From Verrucomicrobiota bacterium (GTDB taxonomy: Bacteria > Verrucomicrobiota > Verrucomicrobiia > Opitutales > Opitutaceae), in contig JACRQG010000032.1 in the NCBI GenBank assembly GCA_016222805.1, positions 186,001 through 250,000 on the forward strand: DNA of 64,000 nt, given 5' to 3'. The translations under genes were made by a program, and so were the position numbers. Shown one piece after another: positions 8,514-17,716 of this stretch. The notes under the pieces were generated by a model. The model saw only the letters and a list, made by a program, of their open reading frames with translations. It ran no database searches and was not told where the DNA came from. Numbering within the stretch: position 1 is the stretch's first letter; each line of letters begins with the position of its first letter.

Positions 8514-10880
8514 ATGAGCCTGCTCGATCGCAAGCTGCTGCGGGATCTCCGCGCCCTCAAGTCGCAGGCGCTGGCCGTGGCCCTGGTGATGGCCTGCGGA
8601 CTGGCGATGATGATCATGACGCGTTCGTTGATCCTGTCGCTGGCCTCGACGCGAGATGCATACTACGAGGAACACCGCTTCGCGGAAGTCTTCGCGCGAC
8701 TCAAACGTGCCCCGAACTCCGTGCGCGGGGAACTGGCCGCGATTCCCGGCGTGGCGACGGTGCAGACGGGCATCGCCATCCAGGTGACCCTCGACGTTCC
8801 CGGCCTGCCGGAACCCGCCGTCGGCTTGCTCAATTCGCTGCCCGAGCGCGGGGAGCTGGCGTTGAACCGGCTGTACCTCCGGACCGGCCGGCTGCCGCAG
8901 GGCCGCACCGCCATCGGGGAACTCGCTGTGGGCGAGTCGTTCGCCGAGGCGCACGGCCTGAAGCCGGGCGACACGATCGCGGCGGTGCTCAACGGCGCCA
9001 AGGAAACCTTCCGGCTCTCCGGCATCGTGTTGTCGCCGGAGTTTGTCTTCGAGGCGCCGCCAGGCTCGGCCCTGCCCGACAACAAGACCTACGGAGTCTT
9101 CTGGATGCCATACAAGGAACTGGCGACCGCCTTCCAACTCTACGGCGCCTTCAACTCCGTGTGTCTGACGCTTGCGCCGGGGGCATCAGAGCGGGCGGTG
9201 ATCGCGGCGGTCAACCGGGTGCTGGCGCCCTATGGGGGCCGCGGCGCCTACGGGCGGATCGATCATCCCTCGCACCGGCGGGTGGATGACGAGATTCGGA
9301 TCCTCGAGGGGCTGGCGGTGGCGTTCCCCCTCGTGTTCCTGAGTGTCGCGGCGTTCATGACCAATTCCGTGATGAGCCGCCAGATTGCGCTGCAGCGCGA
9401 ACAGATCGCCATGTTGAAGGCCTGCGGCTTCAGCAACCGGCAGGTCGGGCTGCACTATTTCAAGTTCTCGCTCGCGATCGTCGTGGCCGGAATCGGCCTG
9501 GGGTCGGTTGGAGGAGTGGTGCTGGGTCACCGTTTGGTGGGCATGTACCATCTGTTCTTCCGGTTTCCCTCGCTGGAGTTCCTGCTCGATACGCGTGTGC
9601 TGGTGGTTGCCGCGGTCGTGAGCGCGCTGGCCGCCTTTGCCGGAGTGATCGGGGCGGTGCGGAGGGCGGTGCGACTGCCGCCGGCCGAGGCGATGCGTCC
9701 GGAGGCGCCGGCCAGCTTCCGGCCCGCCCTGGTGGAGCGCCTCGGCGTCGCGCGGTGGTTCAGCCCGTCGCTGCGCATGGCCCTGCGCAACATCCAGCGC
9801 CGTCCGGTGCGCAGCGGGCTCACCTGCGTGGCGCTCGCCCTCGCCACCGGAATCCTGATCGTGCCGAATTCCTTTCGTGACGGCGTCGCCTACGTGATCG
9901 ATTTCCAGTGGGACATCGTCCAGCGCCAGACGGTCACGCTGTCGCTGGTCGAGCCGGAGGCGTCTCGGGCCATCGCCGACTTCCGCCACCTTCCGGGGGT
10001 GGTCTGGGCCGAGCCGTTTCGCTTCGTGCCCGTGGAACTGCGTGCCGGTCCCATCACGCGCCGGCTGATGCTGCAGGGGCTGCCGTCCCGGGGCACCCTG
10101 AGCCGCGTCATCGACGGCGAGCCCCGCCAGTACACTCTGCCGGACCGCGGCATCATCATGTCGGCCAAGCTCGCCGAGGTGCTGCAACTGCGGCCCGGGG
10201 ACGAAGTCGTGGCGCGGGTGCTGGAGGGTCGGGAGCGCGAACTCACGGTTCCCGTGGTGGGATTGGCGGAGGACTTTGCCGGCACGGCGGCTTACATGGA
10301 GATTCACGCCTTGAACCGGTTGCTCCTGGAGGGAGATCGCCTCAACGGTGCCCATGTCGTCGTCGACAAGGGACGCTGGGCTGAATTCCTGGCCGCGGTG
10401 AAGGAGACCCCGCGCCTCGCGGGATGCGTGATCAAGGACTCCCTGCGCGACGGCTTCCGCAAGACCACGGCGGAGAGCATCGGTCTGCTGCAGAAGATCT
10501 ACATGCTGTTCGCAACCATCGTCGCCTTTGGCATCATCTACAACAGCGCCCGCATCTCCCTGTCGGAGCGCGCGCGGGAGCTGGCCACCCTGCGCGTGCT
10601 GGGCTTCACTCGCGGTGAAGTGGGCGCGGTGCTCGTGGGTGAACTGGTGCTGCTCACCCTGGCCGCCCTGCCCTTCGGGCTCGTCCTTGGCTCCGCCTTT
10701 GCCAAGGGCATCCTTACGACCGTTAACACCGAGACGGTTCGCCTGCCCCTCGTGTTGACGGCGGCCAATTACGCGTACGCGGTGCTGGTGGTCGCGGTGG
10801 CTTCGACCTTCTCGGCGCTGTTTGCCGCCCGCAAGCTGGCCGACATCGATCTCGTCAGTGCCCTGAAGGCAATCGACTGA
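8514..10880 (+). CDS. FtsX-family ABC transporter permease
   Basis: The protein has 788 residues. It starts with a cytosolic basic segment and one membrane helix (ALAVALVMACGLAMMIMT), followed by a large periplasmic MacB-like domain. A block of three helices follows near LEGLAVAFPLVFLSVAAFMTNSVMSRQ, then a second helix and periplasmic domain starting near SGLTCVALALATGILIVPN, and a final three-helix FtsX block near SIGLLQKIYMLFATIVAFGIIYN. Two FtsX domains in one chain indicate it can form the membrane channel alone. The ATG at 8514 was preferred because upstream residues are not conserved-looking. It lies 88 bp after the ATPase stop. Confidence 0.88.
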   Translation: MSLLDRKLLRDLRALKSQALAVALVMACGLAMMIMTRSLILSLASTRDAYYEEHRFAEVFARLKRAPNSVRGELAAIPGVATVQTGIAIQVTLDVPGLPEPAVGLLNSLPERGELALNRLYLRTGRLPQGRTAIGELAVGESFAEAHGLKPGDTIAAVLNGAKETFRLSGIVLSPEFVFEAPPGSALPDNKTYGVFWMPYKELATAFQLYGAFNSVCLTLAPGASERAVIAAVNRVLAPYGGRGAYGRIDHPSHRRVDDEIRILEGLAVAFPLVFLSVAAFMTNSVMSRQIALQREQIAMLKACGFSNRQVGLHYFKFSLAIVVAGIGLGSVGGVVLGHRLVGMYHLFFRFPSLEFLLDTRVLVVAAVVSALAAFAGVIGAVRRAVRLPPAEAMRPEAPASFRPALVERLGVARWFSPSLRMALRNIQRRPVRSGLTCVALALATGILIVPNSFRDGVAYVIDFQWDIVQRQTVTLSLVEPEASRAIADFRHLPGVVWAEPFRFVPVELRAGPITRRLMLQGLPSRGTLSRVIDGEPRQYTLPDRGIIMSAKLAEVLQLRPGDEVVARVLEGRERELTVPVVGLAEDFAGTAAYMEIHALNRLLLEGDRLNGAHVVVDKGRWAEFLAAVKETPRLAGCVIKDSLRDGFRKTTAESIGLLQKIYMLFATIVAFGIIYNSARISLSERARELATLRVLGFTRGEVGAVLVGELVLLTLAALPFGLVLGSAFAKGILTTVNTETVRLPLVLTAANYAYAVLVVAVASTFSALFAARKLADIDLVSALKAID

Positions 10881-10984
10881 ACCGACGCCACCCGCGATCT
10901 CGCGCCGCCCATCCGAAACTCGCCCTCTCCCCTCTTGACGCCCATGCTCCCTCCTTCGCCGCCCTGGTCCCGGCTGTTCCTGCG

Positions 10985-12235
10985 ATGAATTCCGCGCCCG
11001 CTCCTGCTCAGAGAATCAAGAAACCCGGCACTCCCGCCTGGCGGCGGAGGCTGCCCTGGGTCGGTGGTGGAATCCTGGTGGCGCTGATCGTGGTTGGCCT
11101 CTGGCCGCGGCCCGCGGCGGTTGAGGTTTCCCGGGTGGCTCGCGGACCTCTGATTGTGACGGTGGACGAGGAGGGAATGACGCGGGTGCAGCACCGTTAT
11201 GTCATCACTGCTCCCGTGGCGGGCCAGCTGCGTCGGATCGACTGGAAGGCCGGCGCACCGGTCGAAGCGGGCCGCACGGTGCTGGCCGTGCTGGAAACGG
11301 GCGGAGCCGATTTCCTCGACGCGCGGCTGCAGGCCCAGGCCGAGGCGCGCGTGCGCGCGGCCGAGGCCGCCCGCGAGGCGGCACGCGCGCAGAAGGCTCG
11401 CGCCGAGGCGGCGGCCAGGACGTTCGCGACCGACCTGGAGCGGGTTCGCCGGCTGCGGGAGGAGAAGGTGGTGTCGCTCCAGGAGTTTGATGTCGTGCAA
11501 TTGCGCGCGGAAACCGCGGCGCAGGAGCGACGGGCGGCGGAGTTTTCCCTCCAGGTGGCGGAGCATGAACTGCAACAGGCGCAGGCGTTGCTGACCCGCG
11601 GGCAGCCGGGCGCCGCCAAGGTCGAACCGCTCGTCATCACCTCGCCGGTGAGCGGACGAATCCTCCGGGTCATGCAGGAAAGCGCGCGGATCGTGCCGGC
11701 CGGGTTTCCGTTGCTGGAGGTCGGCGATCCCTCCGATCTCGAGGTGAGGATCGAGGTCTTGTCCCGCGACGGCGTGGCGATCCGGCCAGGCGCCCGTGTC
11801 CTGCTCGAACAATGGGGCGGCAGCGAACCCCTCGCCGCCCGCGTGCGGCTGGTCGAACCCTCCGCGTTCACGAAGATTTCCGCCCTCGGCGTCGAGGAGC
11901 AGCGCGTCTACGTCATCGCCGATTTTGTCGACCCGATCGACCGGCGTCCGACCCTGGGCGACAGCTATCGGGTCGAGGCCCGGATCGTTGTGTGGGAAAA
12001 ACCGGACGCCCTGCATGCCCCGGCGGGGGCGCTCTTCCAGCGCGGCGGGGGATGGCGAGCCTTCGTGCTGGAGGCGGGGCGCGCGCAGCTGCGCGAGGTG
12101 CAGGTGGGGCGCAGCAATGGCGTGCAGACGGAAATCACGGGGGGGCTGCGGGAGGGTGATCAGGTGGTGGTTTACCCGGGCGACAAGGTCGCGCCCGGCG
12201 CCCGCGTGGCGCCGCTGGAAGTCGGTGCGCGCTAG
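10985..12235 (+). CDS. HlyD/MFP-type periplasmic adaptor protein
   Basis: This 416-residue membrane-fusion protein is anchored by one N-terminal helix (PWVGGGILVALIVVGLWP) and otherwise periplasmic. A lipoyl-like half (GQLRRIDWKAGAPVEAG) is followed by a long alanine/arginine-rich coiled coil at about residues 110-200. The second lipoyl half contains SGRILRVMQESARIVPAG, followed by beta-barrel and membrane-proximal domains. It completes the three-gene ABC exporter. An outer-membrane factor is not adjacent, so a TolC-like protein from elsewhere, perhaps the one at 35284, may be used. The gap to the permease is 104 bp. Confidence 0.88.
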   Translation: MNSAPAPAQRIKKPGTPAWRRRLPWVGGGILVALIVVGLWPRPAAVEVSRVARGPLIVTVDEEGMTRVQHRYVITAPVAGQLRRIDWKAGAPVEAGRTVLAVLETGGADFLDARLQAQAEARVRAAEAAREAARAQKARAEAAARTFATDLERVRRLREEKVVSLQEFDVVQLRAETAAQERRAAEFSLQVAEHELQQAQALLTRGQPGAAKVEPLVITSPVSGRILRVMQESARIVPAGFPLLEVGDPSDLEVRIEVLSRDGVAIRPGARVLLEQWGGSEPLAARVRLVEPSAFTKISALGVEEQRVYVIADFVDPIDRRPTLGDSYRVEARIVVWEKPDALHAPAGALFQRGGGWRAFVLEAGRAQLREVQVGRSNGVQTEITGGLREGDQVVVYPGDKVAPGARVAPLEVGAR

Positions 12236-12458
12236 CCGGGCTCGCCGGCGGAGCTTCGCGGGCCTCCGGACCAGGGAAGCTGCGTGGATTGCCCGGAGCA
12301 CGACTTTCGACGAAGTGCCGGGTCCGCGAATAGCCGTCGGGTAAACCCCGACTGGTGCAGGGGTGATGGGAGGATGGTTCGGGGCCCCGCCCTCCCCGCC
12401 GCCACCGGGCCCCGGGCCGGTTGACTTGCCGCGTGCCGCCGCGGAACGTGGTTTCCGC

Positions 12459-13814
12459 ATGCCGCGTCCCGCCGACACCATCGCCGCCCTTGCCACGCCG
12501 GCGGGCACCTCCGCCCTGGCGCTGATTCGTATCAGTGGCTCAAATACGGAGGCGGCGCTGGGCGGGCTCGCGGGCGGCCTGCCGCCGGTGCGCCGCGCGC
12601 GGCATGCCGAGTATCGTGGAACCGACGGGGTGCTGATCGACGACGTCGTCTGTGTCCGCTATGCCGGGCCCGGCTCCTACACCGGGGAGGATGCGGCGGA
12701 ACTGAGCTGCCATGGCAACCCGCTGATTGCGCAGAAGATTGTCGAGGATCTGTTCCGGCGCGGCTGCCGCCCGGCCGAACCGGGGGAGTTCACGTTGCGG
12801 GCGTTTCTCAACGGCCGGATGGACCTGAGCCAGGCGGAGGCGGTGATGGAGGTCATCCACGCGCGGAGCGATCGGGCGTTGGCGGCGGCCCACCGTCAAC
12901 TGCGCGGGGCGCTGGGGCGGCGGATGCAGACCCTGGTCGACGAACTCCTGCACACGCTGGCTCAGATTGAAGCCCAGATTGACTTCCCGGAGGAGGATCT
13001 GCCGCCGGAGGATCGGAATGATATTCGAAGAAGTGTTTCACATATTCAATTGATGACCAATAGTTTATTGGCTAACTCCCATTACAGCCAGCTCTTGAGG
13101 GACGGAGTTCGGGTGGTGATTCTGGGGGCACCCAACGCGGGCAAGAGCAGCTTGCTCAATCGGTTGGTGGGTCGGGATCGCGCCTTGGTCAGTCCGGAGC
13201 CAGGCACAACGCGTGACTTCATCGAGGAGAGGGTTCTCTTTGGCCCGCATTGTTTCCGACTGATTGACACGGCGGGATTCAATCCGACCCCGGGATCCAT
13301 CGAGGCCCAGGGGATTGCGAAGACGGTCGAATGCGCTTTGGAGGCCGATATCCTGCTCGTGGTGGTCGACGCCACGCACCCCACCCTCCCCTGCTTTCCG
13401 GCCGAGTTGATCGCTCGCCTGGGAGTGACGCCGACCTTGGTGGTGATCAATAAGAGTGACCTTTCTCCGGCCGTGGCGGTTTCGGTCGGGTTTCCGACCC
13501 CACCACCCCTCCGAGTGTCGGCGCTTACGGGTGAAGGGGTCGAGGCCCTTCGCGCGGGCTTGGTGGCGCTGGTGGACCAATCCTCGGTCGATGTCGAAAA
13601 CGTCGTGACGATCAATGCGCGGCACGCCAACGCGCTGACGGAAGCACACACCTGCCTGACCTCTTCCCTGCAGAAACTGGAGAGTGGCGAGCCGCTGGAG
13701 TTGGTGGCCAGCGATCTGCGCGGCGTAATGGCGGCGTTTGGGGAAATCACCGGGCGGATCGATAACGAGCGGATGCTCGACCAGCTCTTCCGCTCATTCT
13801 GCATCGGAAAATAG
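12459..13814 (+). CDS. mnmE: tRNA modification GTPase MnmE
   Basis: MnmE works with MnmG to add a (carboxymethyl)aminomethyl group to C5 of the wobble uridine in certain tRNAs. The 451-residue protein has the N-terminal tetrahydrofolate-binding domain ([22 protein letters not shown]), a helical domain, and the inserted G domain with GAPNAGKS at 223-230, DTAGF from 270 and NKSD near 332. The C terminus is FCIGK, carrying the catalytic cysteine. The ATG at 12459 places the conserved N terminus at residue 1. A 60-bp stretch at 13017-13076 is about 70 percent A/T, unlike the rest. The mnmG frame opens right behind it. Confidence 0.97.
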   Translation: MPRPADTIAALATPAGTSALALIRISGSNTEAALGGLAGGLPPVRRARHAEYRGTDGVLIDDVVCVRYAGPGSYTGEDAAELSCHGNPLIAQKIVEDLFRRGCRPAEPGEFTLRAFLNGRMDLSQAEAVMEVIHARSDRALAAAHRQLRGALGRRMQTLVDELLHTLAQIEAQIDFPEEDLPPEDRNDIRRSVSHIQLMTNSLLANSHYSQLLRDGVRVVILGAPNAGKSSLLNRLVGRDRALVSPEPGTTRDFIEERVLFGPHCFRLIDTAGFNPTPGSIEAQGIAKTVECALEADILLVVVDATHPTLPCFPAELIARLGVTPTLVVINKSDLSPAVAVSVGFPTPPPLRVSALTGEGVEALRAGLVALVDQSSVDVENVVTINARHANALTEAHTCLTSSLQKLESGEPLELVASDLRGVMAAFGEITGRIDNERMLDQLFRSFCIGK

Positions 13815-13870
13815 CAGGCTTGCCCCGGGCACGGGCCCGGCAACGAATGGGGTCCCTTCAGACGCACTCC

Positions 13871-15778
13871 ATGTTCAACCACGGTCGACCCTTTGATGTG
13901 ATTGTCTGCGGCGCCGGACATGCGGGCGTCGAAGCCGCGTTGGCGGCCTCCCGCAAGGGGGCGTCGACGCTGTTGCTCACCGGCAATATCGATACGATTG
14001 CCCAGATGAGCTGTAATCCGGCGATCGGAGGCCAGGCCAAGGGTCAGATGGTGCGGGAGATCGATGCGCTCGGTGGCGAGATGGCCATCAACACGGACTG
14101 CACCGGCATCCAATTCCGTTTGCTGAACGAGTCGAAGGGGCCGGCGGTCCAGTCGCCGCGGGCCCAATGTGACAAGAAAGCCTACCAGTTTCGGATGAAG
14201 CACACCTTGGAGCTTCAGCCGAACCTGCAGGTTTTTCAGGCTACCGTCACCGAGTTGATCTTCCAAGACGGCCGGGTCACCGGATGTCGGACCAACCTTG
14301 GCGTGGAGTTCGCGGGTCGGACGGTGGTGGTCACGACCGGGACCTTTCTGCGCGGGCTGATGCATATCGGGCAGAACAAGAATGAAGGCGGGAGGCTGGG
14401 GGACTTCAGCGCAAAGACCCTTTCGGCGAGCCTGGCCCAGGCAGGGATTGAGTTGCAGCGGTTGAAGACGGGGACACCGCCGCGACTCCTGGGACGCAGC
14501 CTGGATTTCTCCGTGATGCAGGAGCAGAAGGGCGATGCGGAGCCGACGCTCTTTGCCTTTCACGACACGCGGGACCCCGGGGATTTGTTCCACGTGGAAC
14601 ATACCGGCGAAACGCGTGCGGGCTGGAATCCCGGTTGTGAACAAGTTTCGTGCTGGATGACCTACACCAGCCCGCAGACCGCCGAGATCGTCCGGCGCAA
14701 CCTCCACCTCTCCGCCATGTACAGTGGAGAGATAGAGGGCGTTGGGCCAAGGTATTGCCCAAGTATCGAGGACAAGTTTGTGCGGTTTGCAGACAAGCCT
14801 CGGCACCTGCTTTTTCTCGAACCGGAAGGGCGGGGGACGAACGAGTTTTATGTGAATGGCTTGTCAACAAGTCTGCCGTTCGACGTTCAGGTCGAGATGG
14901 TCCACAGCATTCCCGGGTTGGAGCGGGCGGTCATCTTGCGCCCCGCTTACGCCGTGGAATATGACTTCGCCCCGCCGACGCAGTTGTTTGCTTCGCTTGA
15001 ATCCAAGCGCGTCGAGGGCCTGTTCTTCGCGGGTCAGATCAACGGGACTTCCGGCTACGAGGAAGCGGCCGGGCAGGGGCTCGTCGCCGGCGTCAATGCC
15101 GCCAACAAGGTGCAGGGGAGGGGGCCCTTGCTGATCGGTCGCCATGAGGGGTACCTCGGTGTGCTCATCGATGATCTGGTGACGAAAGGCACGAGTGAAC
15201 CCTACCGCATGTTCACCAGCCGTGCCGAACACCGGCTCCTGTTCAACCATGGCAGCGCGGAACTGCGCCTGGTGCACCATGCCGCTGAACATGGCTTGCT
15301 GTCCGCCGAGCGCCTGCGCCGCATTGAAAACAAGCGCGAGCGGATCGCCCGATGGGTGGGGCGGTTGCAAAAGGAGCGCCCGCCCGGCGCCACCGGCACT
15401 TGGGCGGAGGAGATCCGCCGACAGCGCCACGAGGCTCCGTTGCCCCCGGAGTTGCTCGCGGAGGAGCGTTCTGTTCGGGAGAATGTTGTGTATCAAATTG
15501 CTTATCAAGGATATTTGGAAAGAGAAGGTCGGCAGATTGAGAAACTGGCACGGACCGAGCGCCTCCGGCTGCCGGATGATATTAACTATATATCTATAAA
15601 TGGTTTAAGAAAAGAGAGTGCGCAGAAACTTGCCGCTCTCCGACCGATGACCTTGGGACAGGCTGGCCGCATCAGCGGGGTCAATCCGGCTGACCTCAGT
15701 ATTCTGATGGTCTGGCTGGAGGCGAGGCGCGGCCAGGGTGGGGGAGAGATTCCCCCCGAGGACCTCAAACGTTCCTGA
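13871..15778 (+). CDS. mnmG: tRNA uridine-5-carboxymethylaminomethyl synthesis enzyme MnmG (GidA)
   Basis: This FAD-dependent partner of MnmE has 635 residues. The dinucleotide-binding motif [10 protein letters not shown] starts at residue 14, followed by the family signatures [11 protein letters not shown], RGPxVQSPRAQ-like [17 protein letters not shown], and [20 protein letters not shown]. The C-terminal helical domain includes [14 protein letters not shown]. The ATG at 13871 gives a normal N terminus. The coding strand contains a perfect parS palindrome that encodes LFHVEH in a variable loop. Two stretches near the 3' end (about 15478-15530 and 15578-15619) are A/T-rich although the protein there is conserved. 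Confidence 0.97.
   Translation: MFNHGRPFDVIVCGAGHAGVEAALAASRKGASTLLLTGNIDTIAQMSCNPAIGGQAKGQMVREIDALGGEMAINTDCTGIQFRLLNESKGPAVQSPRAQCDKKAYQFRMKHTLELQPNLQVFQATVTELIFQDGRVTGCRTNLGVEFAGRTVVVTTGTFLRGLMHIGQNKNEGGRLGDFSAKTLSASLAQAGIELQRLKTGTPPRLLGRSLDFSVMQEQKGDAEPTLFAFHDTRDPGDLFHVEHTGETRAGWNPGCEQVSCWMTYTSPQTAEIVRRNLHLSAMYSGEIEGVGPRYCPSIEDKFVRFADKPRHLLFLEPEGRGTNEFYVNGLSTSLPFDVQVEMVHSIPGLERAVILRPAYAVEYDFAPPTQLFASLESKRVEGLFFAGQINGTSGYEEAAGQGLVAGVNAANKVQGRGPLLIGRHEGYLGVLIDDLVTKGTSEPYRMFTSRAEHRLLFNHGSAELRLVHHAAEHGLLSAERLRRIENKRERIARWVGRLQKERPPGATGTWAEEIRRQRHEAPLPPELLAEERSVRENVVYQIAYQGYLEREGRQIEKLARTERLRLPDDINYISINGLRKESAQKLAALRPMTLGQAGRISGVNPADLSILMVWLEARRGQGGGEIPPEDLKRS
14586..14601. promoter_or_regulatory. 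parS centromere-like site (ParB binding)
   Basis: TGTTCCACGTGGAACA is a perfect 16-bp palindrome. It matches the bacterial chromosomal parS sequence (TGTTTCACGTGAAACA and its TGTTCC..GGAACA variant known from Pseudomonas). It lies inside mnmG, a gene frequently found beside parAB and the origin. ParB would nucleate here for origin segregation and SMC loading. No parA or parB gene is in the window. Confidence 0.85.
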
Positions 15779-15782
15779 TGTC

Positions 15783-16370
15783 ATGACGCAGGAAGCCTAC
15801 ACCGCGTTGATCGAGGACCGTCGCCGCACGCTTCGCACCCAACTCGAACCAATCCTCGCCGACAGCAGCCGGTTCGTTTTGGAAATCGGCTGCGGACACG
15901 GGCATTTTCTCACGGCCTATGCGGGAGCCCACCCCGACCGCGTGTGCATCGGTCTCGACCTGGTGGAGGACCGAATCCAGCGCGCCTGTCGCAAGCGCGA
16001 TCGGGCGCGGCTTTCCAACCTGCACTTTTTGCAGGGTGAGGCCCGGCTCTTCCTCGAGGTCCTGCCCCCGGCGGCGCGACTGACCGCGCTTTACGCTCTC
16101 TTTCCGGATCCCTGGCCCAAACTTCGCCACCACAAGCATCGTCTGATCCAGCCCGATTTCCTGCGGCAGACCGCGGCGGCGGCCACCCCGGATTGCCGCC
16201 TGTATTTTCGGACCGATCACGAGGAGTACTTTGCGAGCTCCCGTGCCATCATCCTCGCTCACCCCTCCTGGGTGCTGACCGACGAAACCTGGCCTTTCGA
16301 GTACGAAACCGTGTTTCAGCAGCGCGCGTCGTCATACCAGTCGCTGGTCGCCATTCCCCGGCGCGCTTGA
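15783..16370 (+). CDS. trmB: tRNA (guanine-N7-)-methyltransferase TrmB
   Basis: This 195-residue SAM-dependent enzyme methylates G46 of tRNA. Motif I is VLEIGCGHGHFL, motif IV is ALFPDPWPKLRHHKHRLIQPDFL (a hallmark of TrmB), and the C-terminal region is RTDHEEYF followed by the YETVFQ segment. The chosen ATG at 15783 lies five bases after the mnmG stop, so the two are probably co-transcribed with mnmE as a tRNA-modification operon. The protein is slightly shorter than many homologues (about 210-240 residues) because the N-terminal arm is short. Confidence 0.93.
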   Translation: MTQEAYTALIEDRRRTLRTQLEPILADSSRFVLEIGCGHGHFLTAYAGAHPDRVCIGLDLVEDRIQRACRKRDRARLSNLHFLQGEARLFLEVLPPAARLTALYALFPDPWPKLRHHKHRLIQPDFLRQTAAAATPDCRLYFRTDHEEYFASSRAIILAHPSWVLTDETWPFEYETVFQQRASSYQSLVAIPRRA

Positions 16371-16509
16371 GGCCTGTCCGTACCAATCGGCGGGGCTTCC
16401 TCAGCGGCGGCGAGGAAACGTCCTTGGGGTGTTGATTTCGAAGGTTGACGGACCCGAGGGTGGTCGCCTTTGCTCGGCGTTTCCCTTCTTCCACCTGCAT
16501 CGCGCGCGC

Positions 16510-17394
16510 ATGTCCCGAGTCAACCACCCAGCCTGGCTTCTTCTCGCATTCCTCGCCGGAAGCACGCAGCTAAGTGCCGAGGGCGTCGCTCCCAGTGCCG
16601 CCAAACTGATCGATTTCGGCGGCGGCTGGGCGATTACCAACTCGATGGCGACCGGCTGGGCGATTTCCGGCCTGTTGGTCGGCCTGGTGCTCTGGCTGGT
16701 GGGCAAGCCCTCCATCATCCCCTCCAAGGGTCAGGCCGTCATGGAATCCCTGATCGAGGGCCTGCGGGGAATCTTCGAACCCATCGTCGGCAAACACGCC
16801 TTTCCCGCCGCCTTTCCGCTGCTGATCACGTTTTTCATCTTCATCCTGTTCCATAACTGGATGGGGCTGATTCCCGGTGTCGGCACGATCGGCTGGGAGC
16901 GGGTCACGGCGGACGGGCATCACGAGTTCATCCCGTGGATCCGCCCGCACAACGCGGACTTCAATGGCACCATCGCACTCGCGCTGATCTCCTTCGGGGC
17001 CTGGGCGATCATCGTCTTCAAGTTCGCGGGCCCGAAGATGATTCTCTGGGATCTGTTCGGCAACAAGGCCGACAAGAAGGAGACGCCCGGCTGGCTCTAC
17101 CCGATCCTTTCGCTCGTGTTCCTCATCGTGGGCTGCATCGAGGTATTCTCGATTGCGATACGCCCGTTCACCCTCTCCGTGCGGTTGTTCGGCAATATCT
17201 TTGGCGGCGAGAACCTGCTCCACGGCACCGGCTTCCTCTTCGTCTTCTACTTCATGGAACTGCTCGTCGGCGTGATCCAGGCGCTGGTCTTCACGCTGCT
17301 GACCTCCGTGTATATCGGGCTCCTCTGCAACCACGAGGGCGGCGACCACGGACACGACGACCACTCCGGCGAGGGCGCCGGCGCCCACCACTAG
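16510..17394 (+). CDS. atpB: ATP synthase F0 subunit a
   Basis: Subunit a forms the proton half-channels against the c-ring in the inner membrane. The 294-residue protein begins with a signal-peptide-like helix (WLLLAFLAGSTQLSA), as seen in related long forms. It has about five or six further membrane helices. The essential arginine is in SVRLFGNIFGGE at about residue 225. The C terminus is histidine- and acid-rich (HDDHSGEG). It is the first gene of the eight-gene atp operon; no atpI is seen. The ATG at 16510 starts the signal-like helix. Confidence 0.95.
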   Translation: MSRVNHPAWLLLAFLAGSTQLSAEGVAPSAAKLIDFGGGWAITNSMATGWAISGLLVGLVLWLVGKPSIIPSKGQAVMESLIEGLRGIFEPIVGKHAFPAAFPLLITFFIFILFHNWMGLIPGVGTIGWERVTADGHHEFIPWIRPHNADFNGTIALALISFGAWAIIVFKFAGPKMILWDLFGNKADKKETPGWLYPILSLVFLIVGCIEVFSIAIRPFTLSVRLFGNIFGGENLLHGTGFLFVFYFMELLVGVIQALVFTLLTSVYIGLLCNHEGGDHGHDDHSGEGAGAHH

Positions 17395-17467
17395 GAATTT
17401 TCCGCCGGGAGCGTGCCCTGCGTGCGCACGGCGGTCCTCCAACCACCCAACCGAAAGTCACACATCC

Positions 17468-17677
17468 ATGATCACCACCATCGCTGAACTGCAGGGCAAC
17501 ATCGCCAGCGCGTTCGGTCTCCTCGGCGCCGCCATCGGCGTCGGTCTCATCGGCCTCAAGGCCGCCGAAGCTGTCGGCCGCAACCCCGGCGCCTAGGGCA
17601 AGGTCCTCGTTCAGGCCATCATCGGAATGGCGCTCGCCGAAGGTCTCGGCATCCTCGCGCTCTTCCTCGCCAAGTAA
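17468..17677 (+). CDS. atpE: ATP synthase F0 subunit c, interrupted by an in-frame TAG
   Basis: The frame encodes a typical 69-residue c subunit: a glycine-rich first helix (GLLGAAIGVGLIGLKAAEAVG), the polar loop RNPGA, and a second helix with GMALAEGLGILALFLAK. The ion-binding glutamate is residue 58. Codon 43 (17594-17596), immediately after the polar loop, is TAG. The frame continues intact to a TAA at 17675-17677 and the residues after the TAG are fully conserved-looking. Translation stopping at codon 42 would lose the second helix and the essential Glu. A single base change from TCG (Ser) would explain it. Sequencing error, recent mutation or readthrough are possible. Gene position between a and b is normal. 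Confidence 0.9.
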
Positions 17678-17716
17678 TCTTCCTGGTTTCCGGCAGCGCG
17701 CCCCGCGCGCGCTGCC

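Noticed and set aside
13034-13041. Half parS (TGTTTCAC) in mnmE
   Set aside because: The right half does not match; probably chance in an A/T-rich island.
17594-17596. General reassignment of TAG to an amino acid as explanation of the atpE stop
   Set aside because: Many genes here end at TAG exactly where their families end (for example mnmE FCIGK, atpC, uxaC), so TAG works as a stop.
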